Source: Panorpa germanica (taxonomy: Eukaryota; Arthropoda; Insecta; Mecoptera; Panorpidae). From it: 64,000 nt of DNA. The notes under the pieces are model-generated. The model saw only the letters and a list, made by a program, of their open reading frames with translations, was not told the origin of the DNA and did not search any database. Location: NCBI GenBank assembly GCA_963678705.1, contig OY783203.1:28564535-28628534 (forward strand), in the 5' to 3' direction. The number at the start of each line of letters is the position of its first letter. The first letter of the stretch is position 1. Below are positions 50,396-60,918 of this stretch, piece by piece. Both the position numbers and the translations under genes were made by a program.

Positions 50396-50708
50396 TACAC
50401 TGAACAGACTGATTCTGTTTTTAGTGTTTTTCTGTGTGTACCATAAAAATTATAAACATGATAAAACAACTGACAAGAGCAAATGTTCACAAAAAACAAA
50501 ACTGCGTTTTCAAACCAAGCAAACTAAAAAACAACAACAAACGTGTTTTCCTTTGATCTTACCATTTCCAGATGGGAATGTGTTTTGTTTACTAAAACAG
50601 TTTTTAAAGACAAAAAGTTTTAAGAACTGTCCCTTTGGTGTAAACATTGGTGTTTTTGTTCTGAAAAACAAGTTTTTATTCGTGTTTAATTGAACTGTGA
50701 AACCGGCA
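50396..50708. mobile_element. AAAACA-rich MITE family M1, copy 2 (left end damaged)
   Basis: It is the reverse of 26581-26999, with CAGACTG, GTTTTTAGTGTTTTTCTGTG, ACTGACAAGAGCAAATGTTC, GTGTTTTCCTTTGATCTTAC and the right end CTGTGAAACCGGCA. The expected left terminus CCGGTTTCACACCAGAGAG is not present. The right end directly abuts SINE copy E, suggesting insertion into that SINE. Confidence 0.78.
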
Positions 50709-50711
50709 TTA

Positions 50712-50850
50712 CATCGCTGCCTAATAATTTTTTATGAATTTGTGATCGTATATTCAACTTACCTTTATTAACAATCAAACCCAGAAAATATAGCATCTAA
50801 CTCGACGACACAGCAGTCTGATATTAATCGTAAATGCTCTTTCCCTCTCT
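50712..50850 (-). mobile_element. tRNA-derived SINE, copy E (partial)
   Basis: The complement has GACTGCTGTGTCGTCGAG, TTTTCTGGGTTTG and TTATTAGGCAGCGATG in the SINE order. The part expected beyond 50712 is cut off by the MITE at 50396-50708, and its B box is deleted or decayed. Confidence 0.68.
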
Positions 50851-52070
50851 ACTATATGTAAGCCTTTTGAAAAAATAAAATTACGTATGAATTTTTTTAT
50901 AATGCAAAAAAAAAGATCGCTTTGTTTCATTTCCTCAAATTAAATTGATTTTAAGTAGAAAATGAAAAACACTTCATTTAAAATTGTTTTTATTTTTGTA
51001 TTCATTTCCATTCAATCGTAATAAAGACGGTAAATATCATTTCAAATAAAGTTGTAAATCTTTTACAAGAAAATTAATTAAATATGATGAAATTTCATCT
51101 CTTCTCTGGGACTTGCCTTCCCCTTAACAAATATTTGCACAAGTATTTGTAGAAAATATAATGCTCGTTTGTCTGTCGGACTCGGATCCCTTTCATAGCT
51201 TACTGTACTAAATTGCGTTTATATCTTAAAATTAAGATAATAGATAACTGCTGTCATAGCCAACAAACTTTTTTGCGCATGCGTTTTACTAAGTCTCCGG
51301 AGGGTGTGGCGCCTAAGCCTTTATAAGTGACTTAGAAAGCAGAAAATTTTTTAGGCTGCAATCAATATTGTCAGATGGTCCTTTATTGTCATTAGTGAAA
51401 GATCACTCATTGTGTTCTTTTGTAAAGTAATAAATATTGCTTTGTGATGTACATAGTTACTTATTGTTTACTTTATTAATTTTGTAAAACGTTAGTAGAT
51501 ATTAAATGCGTTTGTTTCTCTTACTAAAATGTGATAAAACCACCCAGAAAGACTAGAATGTTACACTGTAGTTAGCTTGTAGTCAACTAACAAGTTTATA
51601 GCTTTAGTGTAAGGTAATATCTATATGTGAAGTAGAAAATTAAGCTTGTGTCAAGCTATAAAAGTGAAAAATACTGATTAAGCTTATGTCTGAAAATTCT
51701 GACGTTGGGTTTCTGACTGGACATTCTAGCCTGTTATTTATATATTGTTTATCATGAGATTTATATAATTTAATTAATTTTGTTTGTTACAAATATAGCT
51801 TTGATATACGTGGCGATATAACCGCTATTAGCACCGAATCTTAGTATTAATATATAGCTTCATTCTGAGATTCAAAAATATCTCCTGAAATATGAATGTT
51901 ATCTTACATCCCTGTAATACTTTACTTAAACGAAACTTAATAATATTTCATCTAAAATATTATAAATTTTATGGATTATAAAATATTTTATAAACTTCAT
52001 GATCCTTAGAAAGGTCTTCCTAAGTAGTTTTATAAATATATTAATGCGCAAGAAGGTAACTATATATATT
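50851..52070. other. Non-coding DNA with repeat fragments
   Basis: No gene. A T1 fragment is at about 51560-51665 (AGCTTGTAG, GTAGAAAATTAAGCTTGTGT). A copy of the dispersed repeat related to 6200-6345 runs at about 51895-52040. Confidence 0.45.
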
Positions 52071-52384
52071 ACTAGCTGTCCCGGCCACGCGTTGCTGTGA
52101 CTAACGTTTTTGTCATATTACATTACATAGCGCCATCTATTGAATATTTACTCAATCTAGTCAACAGATGTCGCCATCATCGTCGCCAGATGTCATATGT
52201 CATATACAGATAATTAATAGACAAATAATTTGCAATAAGATAATAATAAATTGAGATGTAAGCTATCCTATCTTTCAAGTTGGATCAAACTGCACCCGGT
52301 GTACAAATTTCATTAAAATCGGTTAAGTAGTTTAGGAGTCCATCGCGGAGAGACAACGTGACACGTAATTTATATATATTAAGA
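52071..52384 (+). mobile_element. RTE-like short retroelement, copy 2
   Basis: It begins ACTAGCTGTCCCGGCCACGC exactly like copy 1 at 33741 and ends ACGTAATTTATATATATTAAGA. The two copies differ only at scattered bases and a few small indels, so they are young. Copy 2 has a single ATATTTACTCAATCTAGTCA unit and lacks about 15 bases around 52200. Confidence 0.8.
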
Positions 52385-53726
52385 AGACAACGTCACAAAA
52401 CATTGTATATTAGGTTACATTGTTTACATAACACATAGCTTTTATCCAAAATGATCTAAAATTGTTCTAACAGTAAACTATATACGTTATACTATGTTTT
52501 AAAATCTCAGAATGTCAAATACGTTGAGATTTTTCTGGTTTTGTTTTAGCGAGTCCAGCGGGAATGGACGTTAAATATGAATCAATATTAAAAAAGCACC
52601 CCACACAAAAAATGAACACCGGAAACCATATTTTGAGTTGACATTAATATTGAATGTGAAGTTTCTTTGTTGTGTAATGTACTTTTATGAATTTACAAAC
52701 ATAACCTAATAAATTACACAAGCGCTGTTTTTAGGTGTCACAGATTTTGTATTAAATATTTAAATATTGTCCTGATTTCTGGATGGAATCGGGACGATAG
52801 ACATGCTGCAACGTGCCTGCAGGAATCTATTATAAGCGCAGTACAGAAATGCGAACCCAGGGTTCAAAGTTTAAATAAATAATAAATGTAAGTGAACAAT
52901 GCTCGAATGTATATTTCTATTTTTGGTTATACTTTTCGATATTTAAATCCACTACAGGTAGGCCTGAAATCAATGTAACAAATTTACACTTCCACCTAGA
53001 AGTGGGTTTTTAATTTTTCATCTAGGTTGTTGTGTTTTTTTCATGAAAATATCTCATTATCATAGAGTTTTTTGGTAAATTATATTACATAGAAAAATAG
53101 ACAGGTAATTTATAAGGCGAGTGAAGGGTGCTAATTATTTCTGGATTTGTTTAAAATTTGTGACTAGGATATGACTTTAATATCCAAAATTTTAGTGGGG
53201 AATGGGGATAGCTTGAAGAACTAAACACAAAATATAGACCACCTTATACTCAAGTAATATTTTAGTGGAAGGATACCTAGTAATATTTACTGCAAAAAGA
53301 TCTTCATAAAGTTACATTATTACCATTTAATTCTTAACTACTAGTAACTAGATTCGTAGATTTATTGTTCAATAAATTGTAAAGTGGTTCACAACACGTA
53401 ACATTGCTTACGTAATAAGTAACTTTCGTTATGCTAGATAAACATTAAATACACGTATCTGCGGTTAGCGGGAGGTGTACTGGTTTCTTTTTTATCTTCA
53501 GATACCAATAAGACGAAGACGGATTCACGTCCTGAACGGTACACTACCCATGAAATTGATTAACTTAAGAAAGGTTATATGCCATAATTAACTGCATATA
53601 ATTAACCTGATGTGATTGAAAATTATCTTAATGAACCGAATAATTACAAAATAAATTTATAATTTAATATCATAAAGTTGAACTTGCAAAAGATACTCGA
53701 TAAATCTATAAAAAGATTTTAAAACA
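52385..53726. other. Non-coding DNA
   Basis: No gene or element recognised apart from weak dispersed-repeat words near 53260-53340. Confidence 0.45.
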
Positions 53727-53790
53727 CAGTAGACCTTGATAATCTGACCTAGTTTGGACAAATTCACTTCGCGTCGGTTCGGATTAGCAA
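53727..53790 (+). mobile_element. Pogo/Tigger-like terminal fragment
   Basis: CAGTAGACCTTGATAATCTG is a typical pogo/Tigger terminal-repeat start, followed by TTCGGATTAGCAAACAC. No partner end was found nearby. Confidence 0.5.
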
Positions 53791-53837
53791 ACACATTAAA
53801 TTATTCATGTAATAATATCTTATTTTGTTAGTTAACA

Positions 53838-53895
53838 TCGTCTTACTTTCGGTGCTGAATCCTATCACCAACGACCTTCTAGCAGGCGTAATATA
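53838..53895 (-). mobile_element. tRNA-derived SINE, copy F (tail fragment)
   Basis: TCGGTGCTGAATCCTATCAC followed by CAACGACC matches the body end of copy B (TCCGATGCTGAGTCCTATCA) in the same minus orientation. Confidence 0.6.
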
Positions 53896-54370
53896 CTGTC
53901 ATTTTTAGTTTTTCTTTTTTTTCTAAGCTTACAATTTGTGTTCTGTCAAAATGTAAGCTGGACCATGAATTTGTTCTCAATATGTACTAGCAACTGCGTA
54001 CCGTTAGCTACATTTCGCAGCGGCTACATTATGGCCGCGTCGGGATAATGTGGCAGCTTCATGTTTCTATTCTAACGAGGTACTAGCCGTTATAGCTTTA
54101 TAGATATTACTTCGAAGGTATTTTAATTGGTAATATAAACCGTTATCATCATTAATCATTATAATTTTCAAAATAAAAGGTTTTCTATCGTCACATAATA
54201 ATGACAAAATGACAAAGAGAATCTGGAATCTGGACAGGAGAATCTAGATGGCTATTAACGTGTTAATAACGTAACTAAATATAATATAATAGCTAGTAGC
54301 AATATAGTATCTCTCGTTTTATGATCTGATGTTTTTCTATTGACTTAAAATGACCGCTCTGGTTGAAGGA

Positions 54371-54388
54371 TATATATATATATATATA
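54371..54388. repeat. (TA)n target tract
   Basis: Nine TA steps immediately precede the mariner end at 54389; mariner elements insert at TA. Confidence 0.85.
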
Positions 54389-54990
54389 CGAGGCGTGTTT
54401 TTTAAGTAAGTACCGTTTTGGAATTAAAAAAAGACGTGCAAAGATATCGCAATAATTTTATTTTTACATGAAAGCCTGTACCTTAATCTACTTTTCTACA
54501 TAATTTGAATATTGAGGCACTTGTCATAACGTGGCACCAGTTTTTGAATAGCCTCCCCATAAAATTCTGCCGCCTGACTTGTCACAATGCGATACAAAAC
54601 ACTACGAGAATATTGAGGAGACCAGTCGCACATTGATGAAATTGTAAAGCGTCTGTTTTCTCTCACCTTTTCTTCCACTTTCTGCACAAAATCTTCATTA
54701 AAGACTGAAGGACGCCCACTCCGTTCTTCATCATGCACATTTGTGCGGCCATCTTTAAATGCTCTCACCCATTTCCTTACCATTCCATCACTCATAATGT
54801 TTTGTCCGTAAACTTCACAGATCTCACGATGAATATCGATCGGTTTTACGCAATTAGCACTAAGAAATCGTATAACAGCCCGTACTTCACAATCGGCGGG
54901 ACTCACGATTGTCGGAGGCATCTTAAACACTCAGTAAACAACGTATACAATGAAGAATCAGACTGTAATGGCGTCAGTGCGTAGACAAGA
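54389..54990 (-). mobile_element. Mariner-type transposon, internally deleted
   Basis: The left end after TA reads CGAGGCGTGTTTTTTAAGTA, identical apart from one base (T for C in AAGTAAGT/AAGCAAGT) to the start at 63851, and is a mariner terminal repeat. The transposase reads on the minus strand (54496-54930). The right limit is uncertain: the mirrored terminal repeat (AAAACACGCCTCG) is not present before the TA-rich DNA at 55005, so about 54990 is an estimate. Confidence 0.85.
54496..54930 (-). pseudogene. Mariner transposase, N-terminal domain fused to last residues
   Basis: The frame starts M-F-K-M-P-P-T-I-V-S-P-A-D-C-E-V-R-A-V-I, runs through the helix-turn-helix region (G-M-V-R-K-W-V-R-A-F-K-D-G-R, then S-G-R-P-S-V) to S-R-S-V-L-Y-R-I-V-T. 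It then jumps to S-Q-A-A-E-F-Y-G-E-A-I-Q-K-L-V-P-R-Y and K-C-L-N. That is residues 1 to about 110 of a roughly 340-residue mariner transposase joined to the last 25, with the whole D,D,D catalytic core deleted. The end is also altered: a four-base deletion relative to the 63851 copy changes the final residues. What remains could at most bind transposon ends. Confidence 0.9.
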
Positions 54991-56272
54991 GATGTAGGTA
55001 ACACTACATATATATAAATATATATACACTACTCAAGTAACTCATAAATGCAATCAAACAAATTATAATGGTATGGACAGACTCGTCGAAAATCGCTGGA
55101 ATGTTTGTAACTCGAATACTGTTTTCGTTGTTATGTTACAACTCAATATTCGGAGTTGTTCCACTAATGAACGGGGATATAGATACAAGGTATTCTTATT
55201 TCATCAAATAAATTTCAGCATGTATATCACGTGTATGTCATTTGTAACAGAAAACTTCAACAAAAAAGCTCCTTGACTTATAAATTTCACAGTATTGAGA
55301 TAAGCTTCTTTTACACAGAAAAAGACTTTCCTTTCCACCCGAAGCACTTGAATGGAAATCTCTAGTTATTAAATTCTTTCTAAGGGAATTCATTTCATTT
55401 GTTTATTACTTTTCATTTATTCTTGATATTTTGAGCCTCTTTTTAGCTTCTGCATTAAATGTAATACTCTCTTTTTTTACCATTCGTCTTACAAAATCAA
55501 TTTAACAAAATTAAATAAATATATTTTGATGTTCAATGATTTTCTTTTTCAGCCTTGTTTGTGTCACCATTTCTTCTATTATCAACTTTGAAATTAAAGC
55601 TCCTTTTATTTTGTACATCACTTGAAATCCAAAGTAAATACATTTGAAAAATTGAAGAAAAAAATAAACACTCAAAAAAACAGTAAATTGAAAAATAAAA
55701 ATTCAAATAATATCACTACAATCGGAAGTAGTCGGTATTATTCGGTATTATTAAGCTCGGTATTATTACAGTCTTGTGCCTCTTATACCTCCGCTAAAAG
55801 CTCTTCGCTAAAGTTGCGTATTATTTTGTGTTAAATAAATATTTAAATTTTGTAAGTACTGTAAATAACATTTTAGCTACGTACTTGTACATTCATAAAT
55901 ATATTGTAAACAATGAAATAACTTTGTTTCGGGTCACCGAACTTATCTTAAAATTACAATCATTTTTATATATGGGAATATGGCTTTGTCATTGCGATTT
56001 GTATTTGGTATTTCGGAAATACTGTCTACGACCAACTTGGTTGACAACAAGGTTGTAGTGAATGTCGTACGTCTGCAGTCTGTACGTCTGTAGTCATGTT
56101 GATGATCAAGAAGTGGTGTTGGCAACTTGGTTGGTAAACATGTTGCTTCGTCTGTTGCAGCCCATTACACTGCTTTGCTTTCTATATATACATCCTATAT
56201 ATTTTTAAATCATAAAGAGAACAAAAACTATATAAACGCATGCCCTAGAATTTTAATTATTAAAAACACTAA
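54991..56272. other. Non-coding DNA
   Basis: TA-rich runs at 55005-55027; otherwise nothing recognised. TTATTCGGTATTATT/CGGTATTATTA tandem words lie at 55738-55768 and repeated CTGTAGTC/GTACGTCTG words at 56066-56096. Confidence 0.45.
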
Positions 56273-56537
56273 GGCCCGGTTTTATGGTCTTTTATTTACT
56301 TCGGGGTTACGAAACCCCGAGTTAGCTTAGTTCGGTACTTATTTTTGTATCGGGTTTTATGGTCCAAATTTAATCCCGGGTTAGTTAATACTAAGATAAA
56401 TAAATAAATCGTAACGTAAACCATTCATTTTACGGCAAGTGGTTATCTCTAGTACGTAGTAGATTTAAATGTTTATGAAATGGGAATATTTGTTTACATT
56501 AGTAAATGTCAGATTCAGTTTAATTATTGTTTTAAAA

Positions 56538-56654
56538 ATGTCTGACAAGAGAACACGTACGTTTAATTTCTCTATTGAGGATTGCCAAGTTCTAATAGAT
56601 GCGGTGGAAAGTTTCAAGCCAATTGTTTTAAACACGAAAATCAATAACAACTGA
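56538..56654 (+). pseudogene. Harbinger accessory (Myb/SANT-like) protein, N-terminal remnant
   Basis: Starting at the ATG at 56538, the frame reads M-S-D-K-R-T-R-T-F-N-F-S-I-E-D-C and then L-I-D-A-V-E-S-F-K-P-I-V before a stop at 56652. The pattern of a basic start, an acidic helix and E-S-F-K-P-I-V resembles the first helix of the Myb/SANT-like protein that accompanies PIF/Harbinger transposases and helps bring them to DNA. Only about 38 residues remain. The frame is also open 23 codons upstream of this ATG, which may be leader. The position inside a Harbinger element supports the call more than the sequence alone. Confidence 0.6.
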
Positions 56655-56763
56655 TTCATTGGAGATAGAGACGTAGTATCATTTCTGAAAGTGTGCATTA
56701 TTTTAAGGTTATGCTTAAGTGATTTTACAGTATAAGTATATACATATAGCTGTGTTTTATATA

Positions 56764-57009
56764 TTACCTGCTACTTGAAAATTCCAACTTGTCATTAATG
56801 AGATCTAAAATCTTCAATACAGTTGCCTTTTGGAAGCGAAATTTTTCATAGAAATGCATGTCATTTAAGTCATGCAAATAATTTGGTTTTTTTTTAATAA
56901 TTTTCTTATTTCTCAACTTAATACTATATTCGTATAAGAGCTGGTCTTCCTCATCATCTGTTATTGCTAATTGATTATGGTCACTCACAAATAATAAAGA
57001 ATTCATCAT
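56764..57009 (-). pseudogene. Harbinger (HARBI1-like) transposase, N-terminal remnant
   Basis: The 81-residue frame begins M-M-N-S-L-L-F-V-S-D, has an acidic then lysine-rich stretch, and ends D-M-H-F-Y-E-K-F-R-F-Q-K and V-L-K-I-L-D-L-I-N-D-K-L. The segment F-x-x-x-F-R-F-x-K-x-x-V-x-x-I-L-D-L-I matches the conserved start region of PIF/HARBI1 transposases. The DDE catalytic domain is missing; the frame stops where the internal deletion begins. Confidence 0.7.
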
Positions 57010-57305
57010 AAATAATTTAATTTATTAATATTATAACCTAAAATATTATAATAATGATAGGTAAACTGGCTGAGATAGCATGATATTTTATCTCTGTTTC
57101 ACACTTACTCCGGGAGTTAGGCATTTAAACCTTGATTTTTGACGGGATATCTTACTCCGCGATTTTAGTTCCGAGTTAGCGTTAACCCTTGACCATAAAA
57201 CTCATTTTTCGTTTAATTCGGGAGTTAGCTATTTAGTTCGGTAGTAAGACGAACCATAAAACCGGGCCTAAGACTAGTACCGCTGTGCGTGCAAAATACT
57301 CCGTG

Positions 57306-57700
57306 TTAATTATTCGACATACATACATTACTTGTTTTGAATCTTGTAAAAAGACTACCGCGTTTCTTATGTTCTATGGCGCTTCCAAAATAATCAAAAG
57401 ATGTACAAATCATAACATAATAGTCATTATACCACTTTAAATTAAAAAATAGACAATATTCATGGCTAAAGTTTACCAATAAATATGACGCTATTTTCAC
57501 TGTATTCCTAACCTCAAATTTGAAATTTCAACTTTAAACATTAGTATTGTCTATTTCTAAATGAAAAGTTGTATAAAGAATATTACGTAGCGATTTGTAC
57601 ATGTTTTCAGTATAAAACAAGCGCCATAAAAAATACAAAAAAACAGTAATTTTTTTCAAGTTTCAAAACAAAAGGTGTCGGTGCATCGAATAATTACCAT
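57306..57700. mobile_element. Long-palindrome MITE, second copy
   Basis: It has the same family as 8386-9462 without the nested insertion: left TTAATTATTCGACAT and TTGTTTTGAATCTTGTAAAA, right TTCAAAACAAAAGGTGTCGG and GCATCGAATAATTACC. Inner blocks CAAATTTGAAATTTCAACTT and ATTTGTACATG are shared with the first copy. The arms have diverged. It starts only 35 bases after the Harbinger target duplication. Confidence 0.83.
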
Positions 57701-59033
57701 ATCCATAATTTTGTAACACATTGGACACTCACTGCTGATTTTAAATTCGCACGAATAAATCTACAGTTTGACACAAATTTGCGATATGAATTTATTTCCG
57801 CATGATAATTGAAACTTAATAGTTCATCGCAGTGCCATTGATATGCTGTCTATGTCTTACGATGAACTAATAAACCAATTTATTCAACCAGTACATAAGT
57901 AGTTGAGTTTATTACGTAATACGTTACATAATTTCCTTTGAAATCTTTTCGTGAACTCACTACTCATTCAATTATATTGACGTTATAGCAAATTGTTAAT
58001 AATTCAAATGTTTCAATAATGAAGATCATACGAGTAACACATGTGTCATTATTACGTTGAATATAATAGAAGCCCATGACGAAAATTACCGCAGCAAATT
58101 TGTATGTCTCTTGATGCTGTATTAACCAATACAAATGGTTCTTTTGTTGGAAGACCTAGCACAATGTCAATGTTATTATTCTATTACAGCAGTGTTTTTC
58201 AACCAATGAGCGGCATTAAATTAGAGGGGACTGATTTTATCCTACGCACTCTTGGACAGTGTTCCCAATCCGTATATAATTATTTTCACTTCAGTGAAAC
58301 CGCTACCGCTGTATCTGCTGTATGATACGGGGCCCCCTGGCTCTAGGTCCCCAAACGTGTGTAAGCAAAAATTCGTTAAATGTTATCCACAGTCTCACTT
58401 AAACTCTTAGACTTACTTAGCTTAATTCTTAGGAGTATTAATTATAAGTAATAACGTATAATCAATATATAATTATTTTAATTCAATGCCAGCGTCTTTG
58501 CTCCTTTTGTGAAAAATATTTACTCATCATTTGGCTCCCTAACAAATTTTGATACAGGGCCCGTCTAAGGCACGCTACTTTACTGATATTATTATCATTC
58601 ATTTCTTGCCAATAATGATTTTAAATCAAACTTTTTGTATCTAAAGAATTGCACTTTGCCTTCTAAATGTATTTTGTAAATCTTAAAATATTTATACTCG
58701 TAATTTGGATAGACACAAGTATAATTTGCGAGCATTCTATGTAGAGAAAGTTTCGTTTTAAATTCTGAAAGATTAATGCATTCATTGTAATATTATAACC
58801 AAATAAAAACATAGAAATATACCTAAATATTAAATAGTTCTAAAATCGTGAATACATTGCTAATGAAATAGCTTCAGAAGCGTTATGTGGCCATAAGTAA
58901 AGTAAAATCATCGAAATTAAAATTGAGATACCTCCAAATTTTCCCCGGCCATTCCAATCTCTGACAAACCGCGGAGAATACTATAATTGAATAATTGCAA
59001 ATGTTATTTGATAATTTTATAAATTTATTAAAT
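57701..59033. other. Non-coding DNA with hAT-like terminal fragments
   Basis: CAGTGTTTTTCAACCAATGA at 58189 is a typical hAT terminal start without an identified partner. TGATACGGGGCCC at 58323 and TGATACAGGGCCC at 58549 are near-identical direct words about 225 bases apart. TAGTTCATCG/CGATGAACTA at 57821 and 57859 is a short inverted pair. Confidence 0.45.
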
Positions 59034-59700
59034 AACTAGCTGACCCGGCAAACGTTGTTTTGCCATATACGTTATTTCTAGGAAATATTTTTTTAGGAAA
59101 TATTTTTTTTTTAAGAAATATTGATAGTTGCACTGAAAAATTAAAATGATACGTATAACAGTCACTGCTACGATCGAGACACAAATAAAACCAAAAAAAA
59201 TATGGACGAAAACTGTATAGTGGGTGAGAGAAAGGAAGCCGGCTTCGTTCTCACCCCTACTCCATGATGTTTGCTGGTTGAAAAGTGACAACGGGAGACA
59301 CCTTTCGCGGATAACTGATTGGTTGATAGAACTATACATGAAAATTATAGTATACTACAATTATTATATTCGATTGCCATCTTGTGGATCTGTGGATGGA
59401 ACAGAATAATATAAAAATCGCGATTAAAAATCAGGGGTTGATCGTATAAGGGTGAAAATTTAGAATTAAATGTATTTTTCAATGCTGAATCATGAAAGAA
59501 TAAAAACAAATAATTTTGTCCAAAAAATAAAAAAAAAAATTTGGGATGGACCACCCTCAACATTTAGGGGTATGAAAAATAAATGTTGGCCGATTCTCAG
59601 ACCTACCCGATAAGCACACAAAATTTTATCAAAATCGGTTCAGCCGTTTCGGAGGAGTTTGGGAACAAACACCGCGACACGAGAATTTTATATATTAGAG
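59034..59700 (+). mobile_element. RTE-like retroelement tail, second family
   Basis: It begins ACTAGCTGACCCGGCAAACG and ends AAAATCGGTTCAGCCGTTTC, GGAGGAGTTTGGGAACAAAC and ACCGCGACACGAGAATTTTA followed by TATATTAGAGA. This layout, head CTGACCCGGC and tail CGCGACACGAGAATTTTATAT, is the one found in RTE-type elements across arthropods. No reverse transcriptase is encoded in the 667 bases; a 103-codon minus-strand frame is a shadow. Confidence 0.75.
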
Positions 59701-60501
59701 ATAATATTGAATAATTTTGTCCGTCAAAGAAAAAACGAACTGAAAATGACATGACCCTCAAAAAACAAAACTAAATAAAAGACAACACAATAGAGTTTAT
59801 TGAAGCATGTGACGTCATTAAAAACCGTCACCGTCAATTATTAATATAGACAACCCTCGTCACGTTAAGATTTCGATATTTTTAACTTTATATATATATT
59901 ACGATCCATTTTATTTTTTGAATAATATCAATATATTTAGTAAATAAATATCAGTAAGCTGTAAAAGACATTAACATCTAGAAGTCTTGAGAAGTTTAGG
60001 AAGAAGAAATTGTGGTCGCATGGTCGTATGGTCGCACTCTTCATTGAATATTCTTTTTAAAATCAAACTTTTCATCTGACACGTAATTTTTATGTTGTTG
60101 CTTTCAACCAAATTGTGGAGGAACCTCAATGCTCAATGCTCATTGCTCAATGCTCAATGCTCAATGATCAATGTTCAACTTCACCGTCAACCTATACAGT
60201 CAGTATGCATGAACGACATTCAATAGACCTTTTCAATTAAATTTGTTGTTGTTATGTTTCGAAAAGATATAAAATATTCACATACGTAAATAATAAATAA
60301 ACTTTCGTATATTCGTATATAGATATGAATAACCTCGCATATGGTATTGTTGATTTAACAAAATACGAGTATATACGTAAAAATCGTAAAAGCCACCCTT
60401 CTTAGCTCTGTAAAACGTTATAACGGAAACTAGCTACATTCAGCATTCTGATAGTTTTTCAAGTTTGCTGTATGTTTTCGTATAAAAAAATCATTGGATT
60501 A
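59701..60501. other. Non-coding DNA
   Basis: No gene. A heptanucleotide tandem repeat is given separately. Confidence 0.5.
60126..60175 (+). repeat. (CTCAATG)n tandem repeat
   Basis: About seven copies of a seven-base unit, with one CTCATTG and one ATCAATG variant. Confidence 0.92.
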
Positions 60502-60831
60502 TACCGGTTTTACACCAGAGAGACAGTTTTGAAAACAGCTTTGTTGTAAAAAATCAAAACAGTAATCATGTTTTTGTCGACTGGTTTTGTTTTTAGTGTT
60601 TTTCTGTGTGTCCCATAAAAATTATAAACATGATAACTGATAAGCGCAAATGTCACAAAAAACAAAATTGCGTGTTCAAACCAAGCAGACTAAAAAACAA
60701 CAACAAACGTGTTTTCCTTTGATCTTACCCACGCCAGATTGGAATGTGTTTTGTTTAAAAAAACAGCAACTGAAGACCAAATTGTTTTTGTTCGTGTTTT
60801 ATTGAACTGTCTCTCTGGTTTGAAACCGACA
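60502..60831. mobile_element. AAAACA-rich MITE family M1, copy 3 (both ends present)
   Basis: The ends are TACCGGTTTTACACCAGAGA and the mirrored CTCTCTGGTTTGAAACCGAC followed by A. Both sides are flanked by TA (60500-60501 and 60832-60833), a 2-bp target duplication as in the Tc1/mariner group. The interior matches copies at 26581 and 50396 (GTTTTTAGTGTTTTTCTGTG, GTGTTTTCCTTTGATCTTAC). It lies just upstream of the CUB exon. Confidence 0.85.
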
Positions 60832-60918
60832 TAATACTATAATACATATATAAAAACATTTGTGAAATAATTATAAATAATATCAAAATATAAATGATTT
60901 TTTAAAATTTTATTTCAG

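Larger units (their letters stand above)
56273..57268. mobile_element. PIF/Harbinger transposon, internally deleted, with TAA target duplication
   Basis: The termini GGCCCGGTTTTATGGT and its perfect complement ACCATAAAACCGGGCC form a 16-base inverted repeat. TAA flanks both sides (56270-56272 and 57269-57271), the 3-bp TWA duplication typical of PIF/Harbinger. Subterminal copies of the CGGGTTTTATGGTCC word lie at 56349 and, mirrored, near 57193. Two short frames face each other: a plus-strand SANT/Myb-like start (56538-56654) and a minus-strand transposase start (56764-57009). At 996 bases this is a deletion derivative of a normal 3-4 kb element. Confidence 0.9.

Noticed and set aside
50271-50693. 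140-residue plus-strand frame
   Set aside because: From about residue 43 onward it is the M1 MITE; the start has no splice or domain support.
59028-59339. 103-residue minus-strand frame with hydrophobic segments
   Set aside because: It lies antisense inside the RTE-like tail element and has no splice context or family resemblance.
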